A stretch of DNA of 50,333 nucleotides from Chlorobium sp. (GCA_028280025.1 JANQMO010000078.1:1-50333), one strand, 5' to 3'. Positions 23,525-32,902 are shown, counted from the stretch's first letter. The notes: a model not told the origin generated them from the sequence alone. Program-made: numbers and translations.

Positions 23525-24327
23525 GGATTAAAGCAGCCGGCAACGCAAACCGCATAGAGCCAATACCATAATTTTCCCAGCTGCATCTATCCATAAAAAA
23601 CCCTCTGCAATAAAATGAACATCTCACCATGAATGCGCATTCCTTATGCAAAATTAAGGTGTTTAAGACAGGCCTAAGGAAAGGGTTTCGATAATGTCTT
23701 AAAATGTTATATGCTTATATAAAAAAAAGCTGATTTTTTCATGGGGACAGGGTAATGCAATTATACAGAACAAATCATCGTTTAACCACTCATATTTCAT
23801 TTGCCGGTCAGATCGCCCAGATAGCACAAACCTTTATAAACACAGAATTTTCCTGCCTCATCCCCTATCTTATTTTTTCTTTTACCGCGCACTATTAATC
23901 AGCAAAAAATACTTACAACAAGCAAAGCCTATGTTTTTCTGATATATGATACATATACGCCTGTAACAAAGAACAGCAAAAAACCTTCTCTCATTATCAT
24001 AAAACCTTCCAAAAGTGCAAAACATACAATAACTTATTACATCATAATGTTCGCAAGAATATCGCAAACTGTTCGTGAAAGCCTTTTTGTACGCTCTCTC
24101 GTGGCGAAAAGACAGTGTCCAATTATTTTCAGAAACGCATTTCACTTACAGAATATGACTCAAAAGACTATCATAGACATCTAAGATATCTCCATTTCGA
24201 ATGAACGGTGTCTCTTTAACACCTTGTCGAGAGTACAGATATTTTACGCATAAAGCATTATCAAAAAAACATCCTATTGTTAGGAGCGCAACCCTTCACT
24301 TTTCACCCCCAAAAGAAAACGAAAAAT
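23525..24327. other. AT-rich gene-free upstream region
   Basis: About 800 bases without a convincing gene. It presumably holds the gvpA promoter. An 11-base match, GGACAGGGTAA, at 23745-23755 repeats the end of the IS3 remnant (24348-24358), which may hint at a second, lost element. The base composition is clearly richer in A and T than either flank, as in transferred DNA. Short frames such as 23882-24145 on the minus strand have no features of a real protein. Confidence 0.45.
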
Positions 24328-24393
24328 TGAACTTGCCACATTTTCACGGACAGGGTAAGAGGTCATACCTTTATCAAAAGGAGGTATGAGGTT

Positions 24394-24705
24394 ATGAAAG
24401 AAAAGCACACCCGTCGAAGGTACAGCAAGCAGTTTAAAACAGATGCGGTTGAACTGGTTTTGCGAAGCAACAAGACTGTCGCAGAAATAGCTGGAGATCT
24501 TGGTATTCGTGCCGAACTGTTGTATCGATGGAAAGCAGCGTATCAGTATCAGGCCAAGCAAAACTCATCGTTTCCAGGAAACGACCATCTCAAGGACCCG
24601 GAAACCGAAAAGCTTCGCAGGCTTGAACGAGAACTCCAGTCCGTCAAAGAAGAACGTGATATCCTAAAAAAGGCCTTGGCTTTGTTCTCCAGGAATCCTC
24701 AGTGA
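24394..24705 (+). CDS. IS3-family transposase OrfA
   Basis: A 103-residue protein with an N-terminal helix-turn-helix (RRRYSKQFKTDAVELVLRSN, then TVAEIAGDLGIRAELLYRWK) and a C-terminal leucine-zipper-like segment (LRRLERELQSVKEERDILKKAL). Both are typical of IS3 OrfA. The sequence A AAA AAG at 24666-24672 is a classical -1 slippery site for making the OrfAB fusion, and the orfB frame is indeed -1. The product may still bind element ends but has no catalytic partner here. Confidence 0.88.
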   Translation: MKEKHTRRRYSKQFKTDAVELVLRSNKTVAEIAGDLGIRAELLYRWKAAYQYQAKQNSSFPGNDHLKDPETEKLRRLERELQSVKEERDILKKALALFSRNPQ

Positions 24706-24887
24706 AATGCCGGTTCATTCAGGAGCAAAAACATATCTTTACAGCCAGAACCATGTGCCGGGTACTGCAAGTCTCTGTCAGCGGATGGACGGACACTGCG
24801 AAAGGAAAGCCAGCACAGCAAAGAGAACCGGAAGCTGATGGAGAAGATCAAAGCCAGCCATAAGGGATATCGATGCAGCCGATCCAT
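24702..24887 (+). pseudogene. Truncated transposase OrfB
   Basis: From about 24702 the -1 frame reads KCRFIQEQKHIFTARTMCRV, then LQVSVSGW, the usual start of IS3 OrfB. A frameshift follows near 24800: the continuation SKENRKLMEKIKASHKGYRC lies in another frame and then stops near 24889. The whole DDE integrase core is missing. Confidence 0.75.
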
Positions 24888-24983
24888 GTAACGGCATAAT
24901 TCTGTTTCTGAAGACCAAAAGATAGCTGACTACCCGAGAAAAGAACCTGCGCCCCCAACCCCCATAAAAAACAGTTGTACATC

Positions 24984-25655
24984 ATGAAAATTTACAAGGA
25001 CTTTAATTACAGGCTTCGGGAATATATCCTGAAAAAGCATGGTTCTATCAGTGCATTTTGTCGGGCGGCAGGGATCAAATACCCTGCACAAATGGGACCT
25101 TACCTAAAAGGCAAAAGTATTCCAGGCAAAAAATTGCTGGAAAAATTGGAAAATGATGGGGCTGATGTCGATTGGATCATGTATGGAAAAAGGAATACAA
25201 TAATAAGTGGTCTTGGAACAAACCTTATGACTTCAAGCTACAAGCTTGAAATGGAGGCAATTATGAGAAGACTACAGATTCTCTATAAACAATTGGACAC
25301 CACACATTCCACTCCATTTGATGCATATGCTGTTCTAAGCTGCAATCTTATTCTCGATGAATTTACAAGATCGTTTGAAAAGTTTCTTGGTTATAATAAC
25401 AAAGCATTGCAAGGCATATATTTTTTGGATTTAATTCATCCTAACGAAAGAGCATATATACATAATCATGTTTTTACCGACAAAAATGAAAATTCAAAAA
25501 CTGAATTGTCAAGCAGGTTTAAAAATGCTTATAGCGACTATATTGAAGTAGAATGGAGTACATATGAAAATCATATAATAAAAAAAGATTCTAACGCATG
25601 TAAAGAGTATGTTATTGTTGCCAGAAAAGCCAAACAGGATATGCATATTGAATAA
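24984..25655 (+). CDS. HTH-PAS protein, putative regulator
   Basis: A 223-residue soluble protein. Residues about 8-70 look like a repressor-type helix-turn-helix (ILKKHGSISAFCRAAGIKYP, then PGKKLLEKLENDGADVDWIMYG, which recalls CI-like domains). Residues about 110-215 look like a PAS domain (SFEKFLGYNNKALQGIYFLDLIHPNE). A sensor-repressor that binds DNA and a small ligand would fit. The ATG at 24984 is chosen over a TTG three codons upstream; no strong ribosome binding site is visible. The gene is AT-rich and follows an IS remnant, so it was probably acquired. It is divergent from the gas vesicle operon and could regulate it, which is a guess. Confidence 0.6.
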   Translation: MKIYKDFNYRLREYILKKHGSISAFCRAAGIKYPAQMGPYLKGKSIPGKKLLEKLENDGADVDWIMYGKRNTIISGLGTNLMTSSYKLEMEAIMRRLQILYKQLDTTHSTPFDAYAVLSCNLILDEFTRSFEKFLGYNNKALQGIYFLDLIHPNERAYIHNHVFTDKNENSKTELSSRFKNAYSDYIEVEWSTYENHIIKKDSNACKEYVIVARKAKQDMHIE

Positions 25656-25850
25656 CAGCACAAATAAGAATCAAATATATTTTTTATAGCGACCCCTATT
25701 TCTTCTTCAAAAAACATATCGACAAACACTCGAAATCAATACGTCATCGTTCCGCTTAGAGTAATAGCCAATGCTGAAATAAATATCATACAGACTATGA
25801 TGAGGGATTAAACCAGTTGAGAGCCTTGCAGCGATATTCTCGACAGAACC

Positions 25851-26996
25851 TTATCTGGCCGCCTCACCTATTTTCTGCCGTACCTTCACCGGGTAACCGT
25901 CATCTCCGGTCTCCCTTACGGGAACGGGTAATAGCGTCTCTACAGCCCCTGGTTCGAAAACAAGCAGTATCGAGGAGCCGCCATAGTCGAAATGGCCTAT
26001 TTCCTGCCCTTTTTGAATGTAGTCACCGACATTTACTTCGTTCTTTATTGACCCGACACCCCAGAAACCGACCGGGATCATGGCGACGAGACCGAATTTT
26101 TCGGAGTCGATGATATAGCAGGTACGTTTATGTTTGGCAAGTTCATGATACCAGTCAACATGGGCGAAGTCATAATTATAGGAACCGGAGTACTCCCCGA
26201 TCTCGACGATCCTTCCCGTTACCGGAGCATGAAAGTGATGATAATCTGTAAACCACAAGAGGATATCGAATACCCTTCCGCCGATGAACCGTTCGGCGTA
26301 AGGGCTGTTGTTGAGCGTCTGACGAATATTTATCACATCCCTTTTTACCCGGAAATTCGAATCGAGGTCCTTTGCGTAAATCTCGCAGATCGAACCGTCC
26401 GCGGGAGATACGATAACCGAGGGGTTCCCCTCACCCCCAAGCGGCCTTGCCCCCTGCTTTATTTTCCTCAGAAAAAAGTCATTGAATGTTTTGAATCCTT
26501 TTTCAGGAACCTGATAATCATCGATATGTACGTCGGGATAGGCCATCCATCTACCGAGCGTGGCCGAAGAAGCCGGTGTTTTCAGATAGTCACCACGGGC
26601 ATTGACGAAATCGATAAACCAGGAGCTGAACACGTTGTTGTTGAACAGGATATCCCCCGCTCCTGAATTTGCCAGTTCGTCAAACGGCCTGATATATTTG
26701 CCGGGTGCATCAGGCAGAGGATTGTACACAAGCCACTCACCGAAAAAAGCGATAAAGTCATCCGTATTTTTCCCATACCAGAAAGAGGCTTTCGGCACCA
26801 GTTGCAAGGCTTTTTCGATATCTGTTCTGACTGACGCAGTAGTGCGGATTATGTTTTTCAGGTCCGACACCGCCTCATAATACCCGGCTCCTCTTGATTT
26901 GGCCGACGTTTGCGGCTCTGCCATTCCCGAGAGAGAACCAGCCGGGCAGGCCAGGCTTCCCGAGACCAGGATGCAGAGAAACAGAGTTTTTACCAT
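25851..26996 (-). CDS. Exported phosphatidylserine decarboxylase-like protein
   Basis: A 381-residue protein of the phosphatidylserine decarboxylase family. The C-terminal half has the conserved WFTDYHHFHAPVTG and FWGVGSIKNEV segments and a GGSS motif (in HFDYGGSSILLVFE), whose Ser would form the pyruvoyl group after self-cleavage. The N-terminal 140 residues are an extension seen in some members. The N-terminus (MVKTLFLCILVSGSLACPAG) looks like a signal peptide, possibly a lipoprotein type, which is unusual for a membrane-lipid enzyme that normally acts inside. The ATG at 26996 has a GGAAG at the right distance; 27011 is an alternative. It follows the autotransporter by about 35 bases and probably shares its transcript. 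Confidence 0.8.
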   Translation of the reverse strand: MVKTLFLCILVSGSLACPAGSLSGMAEPQTSAKSRGAGYYEAVSDLKNIIRTTASVRTDIEKALQLVPKASFWYGKNTDDFIAFFGEWLVYNPLPDAPGKYIRPFDELANSGAGDILFNNNVFSSWFIDFVNARGDYLKTPASSATLGRWMAYPDVHIDDYQVPEKGFKTFNDFFLRKIKQGARPLGGEGNPSVIVSPADGSICEIYAKDLDSNFRVKRDVINIRQTLNNSPYAERFIGGRVFDILLWFTDYHHFHAPVTGRIVEIGEYSGSYNYDFAHVDWYHELAKHKRTCYIIDSEKFGLVAMIPVGFWGVGSIKNEVNVGDYIQKGQEIGHFDYGGSSILLVFEPGAVETLLPVPVRETGDDGYPVKVRQKIGEAAR

Positions 26997-27030
26997 GCGG
27001 CTTCCAAGCATTTTTCCGATTGTTCTGTTG

Positions 27031-29871
27031 TTAAAGTTCCGCCCGAACCCCTGTCGAAAGCATGTATTCGCGCGATCCCGCCCCGTCGAGACCATACGAC
27101 AATCCCGCTTTCAGGTAGTAGCCTGAAGCGCCGTCTGCAGACAGCTTTCCCCTGATGCCGACCGTGCTTTCGATCATGAGATCCTCTGCGCCGGTCGCAA
27201 GGTCAGTGCCTGTCGATGCGTATGCTGCTCCAGCCTCTCCACCGAAATCCTTTACCAGGTCAACTTCCAGAAAAGGACTGAACTGACCGGCCTGGTTATC
27301 GACAAAACAGCCGATCCCCACCAGACCTGTCAACCCACCATGATCCTCCACATTTACCATGTCAAAAGGCGCAGCCAGCTCAAAACCGTCTGTTGAACGG
27401 TACAGGAACTGCACACGCGGTTCGACACGAACAGTGCGGTTGAGCGGAACAACAAAACCGGTTTCAAGAGAAACAAGGTACTGCCAGAGAGTACTGCCGC
27501 AGCCGCCTTCAGGCTGAAAACCGGCTTCGACATCATGGTAAGCTGCCGCCAGAACGCTCTCCACATAGTAACTCCCCACAGATCCCGCAGCGGCATACGC
27601 ACCGCAGGACCATAGCGTCTGTTCGAGATTTCCCGCATCACCCTCGCTGTGGATGCTCCAGACATCGGCGCTCTGATACCCTGTTCCCGCAAACAGTCCT
27701 GCAGAAACCTGCTTGCCGGCGGTCTCATCCCGAAACAGATCATAACCGACCTGCACCACAGCCCCGTACCCTTCGACTTTCGTACCGGCATCACCGACAA
27801 GACCGAGACTGAAGCTGCCGCCGTCCGTCCGCAGCCACCACGGACCTGAAGCATGGCTCCGCTCCAGACCCCATCCGTACGCATGACGCTCATGGAACCG
27901 CGGAACGAGCATCCGGCTGAACCGGTCGATTAACGGCATGATGCTCTGCGTCACTGCAGCCTCATCACGAAAAGAACCGGAATTAATAACAGACCATACC
28001 CCGTTTTTTTCTGTCAGGCCGAGAAGATACGGACCGTTAAAGACTCCGAGAACAAAATCCTGCGGCCTGCTTTCGCCCTCCACTCTGACCAGTTCAATGC
28101 TGCTGTCCGGAGCAACAGTTCCTTTGCAATTGATATCGATTGCAGATACGCCATTCGCATTGCCCTCAACAGTCAGGAGATCAGCGGCACTCTCATCGAC
28201 AACGACATCCATGCCAATCCGTCCGCTCCCGGTGTAATCACCCGTCACCCTCAGTTCATCGCCGGCGTCGCCGTCACGCATATCGAACATGCCGTTGTTT
28301 TCCAGATCACCTTCCACCCTGTAAAGACCGGGGGAATTGCCGACTGCCGAAAGTGCCGAACCGGGGTCGATCATCATCATGAACGGTGCATCGCTCATGC
28401 CGCCAAGAGTTCTGCTCTTCCCGAGGTCCACAACCGAACCGCCTGTCACGCTGATCTCTTCCCAATGAACAAGATCAGCCTCACCAAGCGTCCCGCTCCA
28501 TCCGTCCATCAATAAGAGGTCCTCACCGCCTCCGCCGCTGAGTTCCGGCACCCCGCCGATATCCGCCTTATCGGAAAGCGTCATGAGGTCCCGGCCGTTT
28601 CCGAGCAGGACGTTTCCGACAAGCGCTCCATTACCGGCAATGGTAACGATATCGGTTACCTCTCCGGTATCATCATAATACCCTCCGAAACGGAAAAATC
28701 TGCCGGAACGGATTGCATAACCCAGTCCATTGCCGCTGTAGTCGATACCGCTCACCGTACCGGTGACAAGAAGATTCATGCCGTCATCGCTGATGATACC
28801 CGAGGCCGCCCCCTGACCCTCTGCACGGACAAGGCCGGAAACAACAAGAGGAGTGTCGGCAGAACATCCGTATATCGAGCCCCTTTGACTTATCAGGCCG
28901 GCAACCATTCCGTCCTCACTGCTGACGGCGCCAACTGAACCGGAAAGATTGCCATGTACCGACAAGTCATCATCTGCATGAAGCCCGAATACCTGAAATC
29001 CGTTTGAAGACGCACTGACCATTCCCGTCAAATCGCCTTCGATCGTCAGCATCCCGCCACCGGCATCGAGCCCCCGGACATCAATCCCGTTCGCCTGCGC
29101 CCGAACAGCACCGGAAAGGTCGCCTTTTATCAAAACACTGCCGCTTCTTGCATGCAGTCCGAAAGAGTAACTGTTATCTGAAACGGCTTGCACTTCACCG
29201 GAAAGATCCCCTCCGATCACGATGTCACCATAAAAGGACCGCAGACCGTATGCATTCGCCCAGGAATCGGCAGTGATCGTTCCCGACAGGTCGCCTTCTA
29301 TCGTAATATCCTGTGACGAACGAACGCCCCACGAGACACGCCCCGATGTCACAGAAAGTGTTCCTGAAAGATTCCCCCCTATTTCGAGACCCCCATCAAC
29401 CGGGTAGAGTGCGGCAGCATATCCTTCCCCGTCAGCACGTGCGGTTCCCGCAAGATCACCGGCTATCGTGATATCACCTTCCGACATCAGGCAGGAAACA
29501 CTGTTCGGGCCGGTTACGGAGAGCAGAAAATTCCCCGGAAACGACAACGGCGGATTACCGGTACCAACCTTCAGCACCGATCCCTCAAACTCTTCCGGGT
29601 TTGCCTGGACCGTAATACTGTTGCCCTGCAAATCGAAGCCGACGGGATTGTCGACATCATCGAGAGCACCGGCAAGCGTGATCGTGCCGGATGTTTCGAA
29701 CCTGATCGTATTCGAAGGATCGGGGCTTGCATTGGCGGCCTGGATCGCCGTCCGCAGGGAACCCGGCCCCGCATCTTCTGTCGTGGTAACGACGTACGCT
29801 CCTGCCCGGAGGGCAGAGGGCACAGCAAGCGCCAGCAGAACAGCAGAGAAAATGCTGCGGAATTTTTTCAT
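27031..29871 (-). CDS. Autotransporter with beta-helix passenger
   Basis: A 946-residue type V secretion protein. Residues 1-23 are a signal peptide (MKKFRSIFSAVLLALAVPSA). Residues about 131-330 hold seven repeats of 28-29 residues centred on IxIxGDLSG, as in a right-handed beta-helix. A GNPxxF-like and GGGGED-type middle part follows. From about residue 650 the sequence has the alternating pattern of an outer-membrane barrel (YGWGLERSHASGPWWLRTDG, then VVQVGYDLF), which ends in STGVRAEL. The last residue is Leu rather than the usual aromatic. The passenger is probably displayed at the cell surface or released; adhesion is a plausible but unproven function. Confidence 0.88.
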   Translation of the reverse strand: MKKFRSIFSAVLLALAVPSALRAGAYVVTTTEDAGPGSLRTAIQAANASPDPSNTIRFETSGTITLAGALDDVDNPVGFDLQGNSITVQANPEEFEGSVLKVGTGNPPLSFPGNFLLSVTGPNSVSCLMSEGDITIAGDLAGTARADGEGYAAALYPVDGGLEIGGNLSGTLSVTSGRVSWGVRSSQDITIEGDLSGTITADSWANAYGLRSFYGDIVIGGDLSGEVQAVSDNSYSFGLHARSGSVLIKGDLSGAVRAQANGIDVRGLDAGGGMLTIEGDLTGMVSASSNGFQVFGLHADDDLSVHGNLSGSVGAVSSEDGMVAGLISQRGSIYGCSADTPLVVSGLVRAEGQGAASGIISDDGMNLLVTGTVSGIDYSGNGLGYAIRSGRFFRFGGYYDDTGEVTDIVTIAGNGALVGNVLLGNGRDLMTLSDKADIGGVPELSGGGGEDLLLMDGWSGTLGEADLVHWEEISVTGGSVVDLGKSRTLGGMSDAPFMMMIDPGSALSAVGNSPGLYRVEGDLENNGMFDMRDGDAGDELRVTGDYTGSGRIGMDVVVDESAADLLTVEGNANGVSAIDINCKGTVAPDSSIELVRVEGESRPQDFVLGVFNGPYLLGLTEKNGVWSVINSGSFRDEAAVTQSIMPLIDRFSRMLVPRFHERHAYGWGLERSHASGPWWLRTDGGSFSLGLVGDAGTKVEGYGAVVQVGYDLFRDETAGKQVSAGLFAGTGYQSADVWSIHSEGDAGNLEQTLWSCGAYAAAGSVGSYYVESVLAAAYHDVEAGFQPEGGCGSTLWQYLVSLETGFVVPLNRTVRVEPRVQFLYRSTDGFELAAPFDMVNVEDHGGLTGLVGIGCFVDNQAGQFSPFLEVDLVKDFGGEAGAAYASTGTDLATGAEDLMIESTVGIRGKLSADGASGYYLKAGLSYGLDGAGSREYMLSTGVRAEL

Positions 29872-29982
29872 AACTCTGATTGACTCATAAAAATGTTACG
29901 GAACTGTCCTGAGACAGAAGCAGCCCCGTCTCGTCAGGCCCTTCAGCCGTAAACACAAAACCGGGCCTCCTTGTTGAACCCC

Positions 29983-30207
29983 CTAAAAAAAAATGCTGCA
30001 AAACTCATCACCGCCGGCAACAGCATCGAGATCTTCATCCGACAACTCCTTTCTGGCAAGTTTAAGTTCTTCCACAGAAAAGGTAAAACCAAGCTCCTTT
30101 GCCATGCTGAAACGCTCTCCATTGGAAGCGCATGCTCCCAGCCTTACCTGCAACTCCTTATCTCCTGAAACAAGAACCATAAATGCTTTTGCCTGCTCTA
30201 AAGACAT
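29983..30207 (-). CDS. Nif11-type RiPP leader peptide, 74 aa
   Basis: A 74-residue peptide that matches the Nif11-like leader family: MSLEQAKAFM at the start, ERFSMAKELGFTFSVEELK in the middle and ELSDEDLDAVAGG before the end. The double glycine at residues 65-66 is the predicted cleavage site of a C39-type peptidase. The core after it is only eight residues (DEFCSIFF) with one Cys. The ATG at 30207 has an excellent ribosome binding site (GGGAGGAATTGAT). No lanthionine synthetase, YcaO enzyme, radical SAM enzyme or peptidase transporter lies in the window, so either the modifying enzymes act from elsewhere or the peptide works unmodified. Confidence 0.85.
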   Translation of the reverse strand: MSLEQAKAFMVLVSGDKELQVRLGACASNGERFSMAKELGFTFSVEELKLARKELSDEDLDAVAGGDEFCSIFF

Positions 30208-30561
30208 ATCAATTCCTCCCTGGCCTTGTGTTATCGCATGTGCGTCCGAGAATCATGAAAATCTGCTGTTTACAGAATATACTTATGATAAGTAACGAAA
30301 TCTAAGGTCGCCTGCTGTAAGATCTTTGCTGACGATTCCCATAATTTTCTTCTGCGCCCCTCAAAAAGATACTCCGCTAATAGTGCACCCAAACCATGAT
30401 GGCCGGCTTTCTTGAATGGTCACGCCACCTTCGCTGAATTGCGCTGATTCTGGCACCTTGAGCCGGAATACCTGTATTCTTGATGATAAAAGACCTATAT
30501 TATTTATTACGATTCTGTGACATGTGCTTTTTTGAGTTTTTTCAACCAAAGGGGAAACGAT
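30208..30561. other. Gene-free spacer
   Basis: No gene can be supported here. It presumably carries divergent promoters for the Nif11-type peptide gene (minus strand) and for the Cys-rich gene (plus strand). Short frames on both strands overlap and show no recognisable protein. Confidence 0.5.
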
Positions 30562-30831
30562 ATGAGCTGGGGAATGGAAGACCCGAAAAAAAGAGAAGAT
30601 ATTCTCTACCTGATGGAGCTGTCGACAAAGAAAATGATGGAAAACCCCAATTATGTCAACGACGTCAAAAAAAGCTCCAACGGCTGCTGGATGGACCAGA
30701 TGTACGGACTGCAAAGATGCGATATCTGCGATCTCGACGATAACTGTCCCGGAAAACTTGAACTGCTCTGGCAGGAATATTGCGAGTCAAATAACATTAT
30801 CGTCGTCAAGGATGATGACGACGGATCCTGA
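30562..30831 (+). CDS. Cys-rich hypothetical protein, 89 aa
   Basis: An 89-residue acidic protein. The start ATG at 30562 follows AAAGGGGAAACGAT, a good ribosome binding site; an upstream ATG at 30517 adds a hydrophobic, unlikely stretch. It contains a Cys cluster (SSNGCWMDQMYGLQRCDICD, then LDDNC) with four Cys in about 24 residues and a fifth further on (YCESN), which could hold a metal ion or an Fe-S cluster. The tail is strongly acidic (KDDDDGS). I do not recognise the family. It lies about 220 bases upstream of korA. Confidence 0.7.
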   Translation: MSWGMEDPKKREDILYLMELSTKKMMENPNYVNDVKKSSNGCWMDQMYGLQRCDICDLDDNCPGKLELLWQEYCESNNIIVVKDDDDGS

Positions 30832-31048
30832 AAAACTTGCTTCATCTTTTTTTTAGGCTTATATTAGTAGCTTTGCAGAAAACCTGAACCATTCCAGTTC
30901 AGGTTTTCACCCTCCGACAGATTTATTCACCTTACGCTGACATCACACTCTGTAATGACTATTCATTTTCAGAGAGGGGGGATCGCATTTTTATATCAGC
31001 ATGAAGTAAGTTCAATAGTGATCCGACAAATTTAAACACAAGAAAGCA

Positions 31049-32899
31049 ATGGTAACATCAAAAACCAGCGTGTCCGTTCTTTTCGCCGGAGACTCCGGAG
31101 ACGGCATGCAGCTGACTGGAACCCAGTTTGCAAACACGGTAGCCGTCTACGGTTCCGACCTCAATACCTTTCCGAATTTCCCGTCTGAAATCCGGGCTCC
31201 TGCCGGCACCATTTCCGGTGTATCGGGTTTCCAGTTACAGTTCGGCAGCAAGTCTGTCTATACTCCGGGAGCAAAGTTTGACGTCATGGTCGCGATGAAC
31301 GCCGCGGCGTTGAAAGCCAATCTCAAAAACCTGCATCATGGAGGAATCATTCTTGCCAATACTGACGGTTTTGACGCAAAAAACCTGAAACTTGCAGGCT
31401 ACGGAGAAGAAAATAATCCTCTTGAAGATGGTACGGTCAAGGACTATACTGTGTTCGAGATCCCAGTGGTAACACTTACCAGGAAAGCGCTTGCCGATAC
31501 AGGGCTCAGCACGAAAAACATCGACCGCTGTAAAAACATGTTTGTGCTCGGAACGCTCTACTGGCTTTACAGCCTGCCGATCGAAACCACGATCGAGACC
31601 CTGAAAACCAAGTTCAAGAAAAAAGCCGATGTTGCCGATGCCAACATTAAAGCCGTCAAAGCCGGTTACAATTTCGGTGACGAAACGGAAATGTTCTCTC
31701 AGCACGGCCGCTACGAAGTCGATCCGGCAACGCAGAAACCCGGCCGTTACCGCCGTGTTACCGGCAACGAAGCCTCGGCTCTCGCCCTGGCCGTAGCCGC
31801 AAAGAAAGCCGGCATCGAGCTGCTCCTCGGCTCCTATCCCATCACCCCTGCTTCTGAAATTCTGCAGGAACTTTCCGGCCTGAAAAAATGGGGCGTCAAA
31901 ACGTTCCAGGCTGAAGATGAACTCGCCGGCGTCCTCACCAGCATCGGTGCTTCGTACGGTGGCGCTCTTGGTGCAACCAATACCGCGGGCCCCGGTCTTG
32001 CGCTCAAGTCTGAAGCTCTTGGTCTGGCTGTCATGCTCGAGATTCCGCTTGTCGTTGTCAACGTTCAGCGCGGCGGGCCGTCAACCGGTCTTCCGACCAA
32101 ACCCGAACAGTCCGATCTCTTTATTTCCATGTACGGCCGTCACGGTGACGCACCATTGCCGGTCATTGCAGCCACATCTCCTGTAGACTGTTTCTATGCC
32201 ACGTATGAAGCGGCAAAAATCGCCGTTGAGTATATGACTCCGGTCATCTGTCTTACCGACGGCTACCTTGGCCTGAGTTCCGAGCCGATGCTGATACCGG
32301 CACCGAATGATCTTGCCGATATCACACCGAAATATGCCAAGGAAAGAAAACCGGAAGATTCTCCCTATCTGCCGTACAAACGTGACGAGAAAGGCGTCAG
32401 GGAATGGGCGATACCGGGAACGAAAGGTCTAGAACACCGTATCGGCGGACTTGAAAAATCGCATGAAATCGGTTCTGTCTCTCACGTTCCGGAAAACCAT
32501 GAACTGATGACAAAACTTCGTGCCGAAAAGGTCGAACGTGTCATCGATCTGGTACCCAATCAGACCATCGACAACGGAAACGAAGAAGGCGATCTTCTGG
32601 TTCTTGGCTGGGGCTCGACCTACGGTGCGATCAAAATCGCGGTCGAACAGGTACTCGAAGGCGGCTGCTGCGTTTCACATGCGCATATTCGCTACCTGAA
32701 TCCTCTGCCGAAAAACCTCGGAGAAATTCTCGGGAACTTCAAGAAGGTTCTCATCCCGGAAAACAACAATGGCCAGCTCATCCACATTATAAGGGACAAG
32801 TACCAGATCGAGCCTATCGGGTTCAGCAAGGTACAGGGGCTCCCGTTCAACGAGATGGAAATCGAAGAAAAAATCACAGATATCTTAAAGGAGCTTTAA
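31049..32899 (+). CDS. korA: 2-oxoglutarate:ferredoxin oxidoreductase, alpha subunit
   Basis: A 616-residue fused gamma-alpha subunit. The N-terminal gamma domain reads VLFAGDSGDGMQLTGTQFAN and then FPSEIRAPAGTISGVSGFQ. The alpha part begins near residue 225 with ASALALAVAAKKAGIELLLG and SYPITPASEILQ and carries the pyrimidine-side TPP domain. With KorB it makes 2-oxoglutarate from succinyl-CoA, CO2 and reduced ferredoxin, a key carboxylation of the reverse TCA cycle in green sulfur bacteria. korB starts three bases after its stop. The length fits the family. Confidence 0.95.
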   Translation: MVTSKTSVSVLFAGDSGDGMQLTGTQFANTVAVYGSDLNTFPNFPSEIRAPAGTISGVSGFQLQFGSKSVYTPGAKFDVMVAMNAAALKANLKNLHHGGIILANTDGFDAKNLKLAGYGEENNPLEDGTVKDYTVFEIPVVTLTRKALADTGLSTKNIDRCKNMFVLGTLYWLYSLPIETTIETLKTKFKKKADVADANIKAVKAGYNFGDETEMFSQHGRYEVDPATQKPGRYRRVTGNEASALALAVAAKKAGIELLLGSYPITPASEILQELSGLKKWGVKTFQAEDELAGVLTSIGASYGGALGATNTAGPGLALKSEALGLAVMLEIPLVVVNVQRGGPSTGLPTKPEQSDLFISMYGRHGDAPLPVIAATSPVDCFYATYEAAKIAVEYMTPVICLTDGYLGLSSEPMLIPAPNDLADITPKYAKERKPEDSPYLPYKRDEKGVREWAIPGTKGLEHRIGGLEKSHEIGSVSHVPENHELMTKLRAEKVERVIDLVPNQTIDNGNEEGDLLVLGWGSTYGAIKIAVEQVLEGGCCVSHAHIRYLNPLPKNLGEILGNFKKVLIPENNNGQLIHIIRDKYQIEPIGFSKVQGLPFNEMEIEEKITDILKEL

Positions 32900-32902
32900 A
32901 TC

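Larger units (their letters stand above)
24328..24890 (+). mobile_element. Degenerate IS3-family element
   Basis: The left end is probably TGAACTTGCCACATTTTCACGG at 24328, similar in style to IS3-family ends. orfA is intact (24394-24705), orfB survives only in part and is broken by a frameshift and a stop (up to about 24887). No right inverted repeat is visible, so the element is truncated and cannot move by itself. Confidence 0.75.

Noticed and set aside
23421..23651. A 76-codon minus-strand frame between gvpA and the AT-rich spacer
   Set aside because: It covers the palindrome and the 5' region of gvpA, is rich in Cys and Met without pattern, and has no convincing homology feature; more likely promoter and leader DNA.
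23882..24145. An 87-codon minus-strand frame in the AT-rich spacer
   Set aside because: Cys- and Tyr-rich composition without helix or domain pattern and no ribosome binding site; looks like chance in AT-rich DNA.
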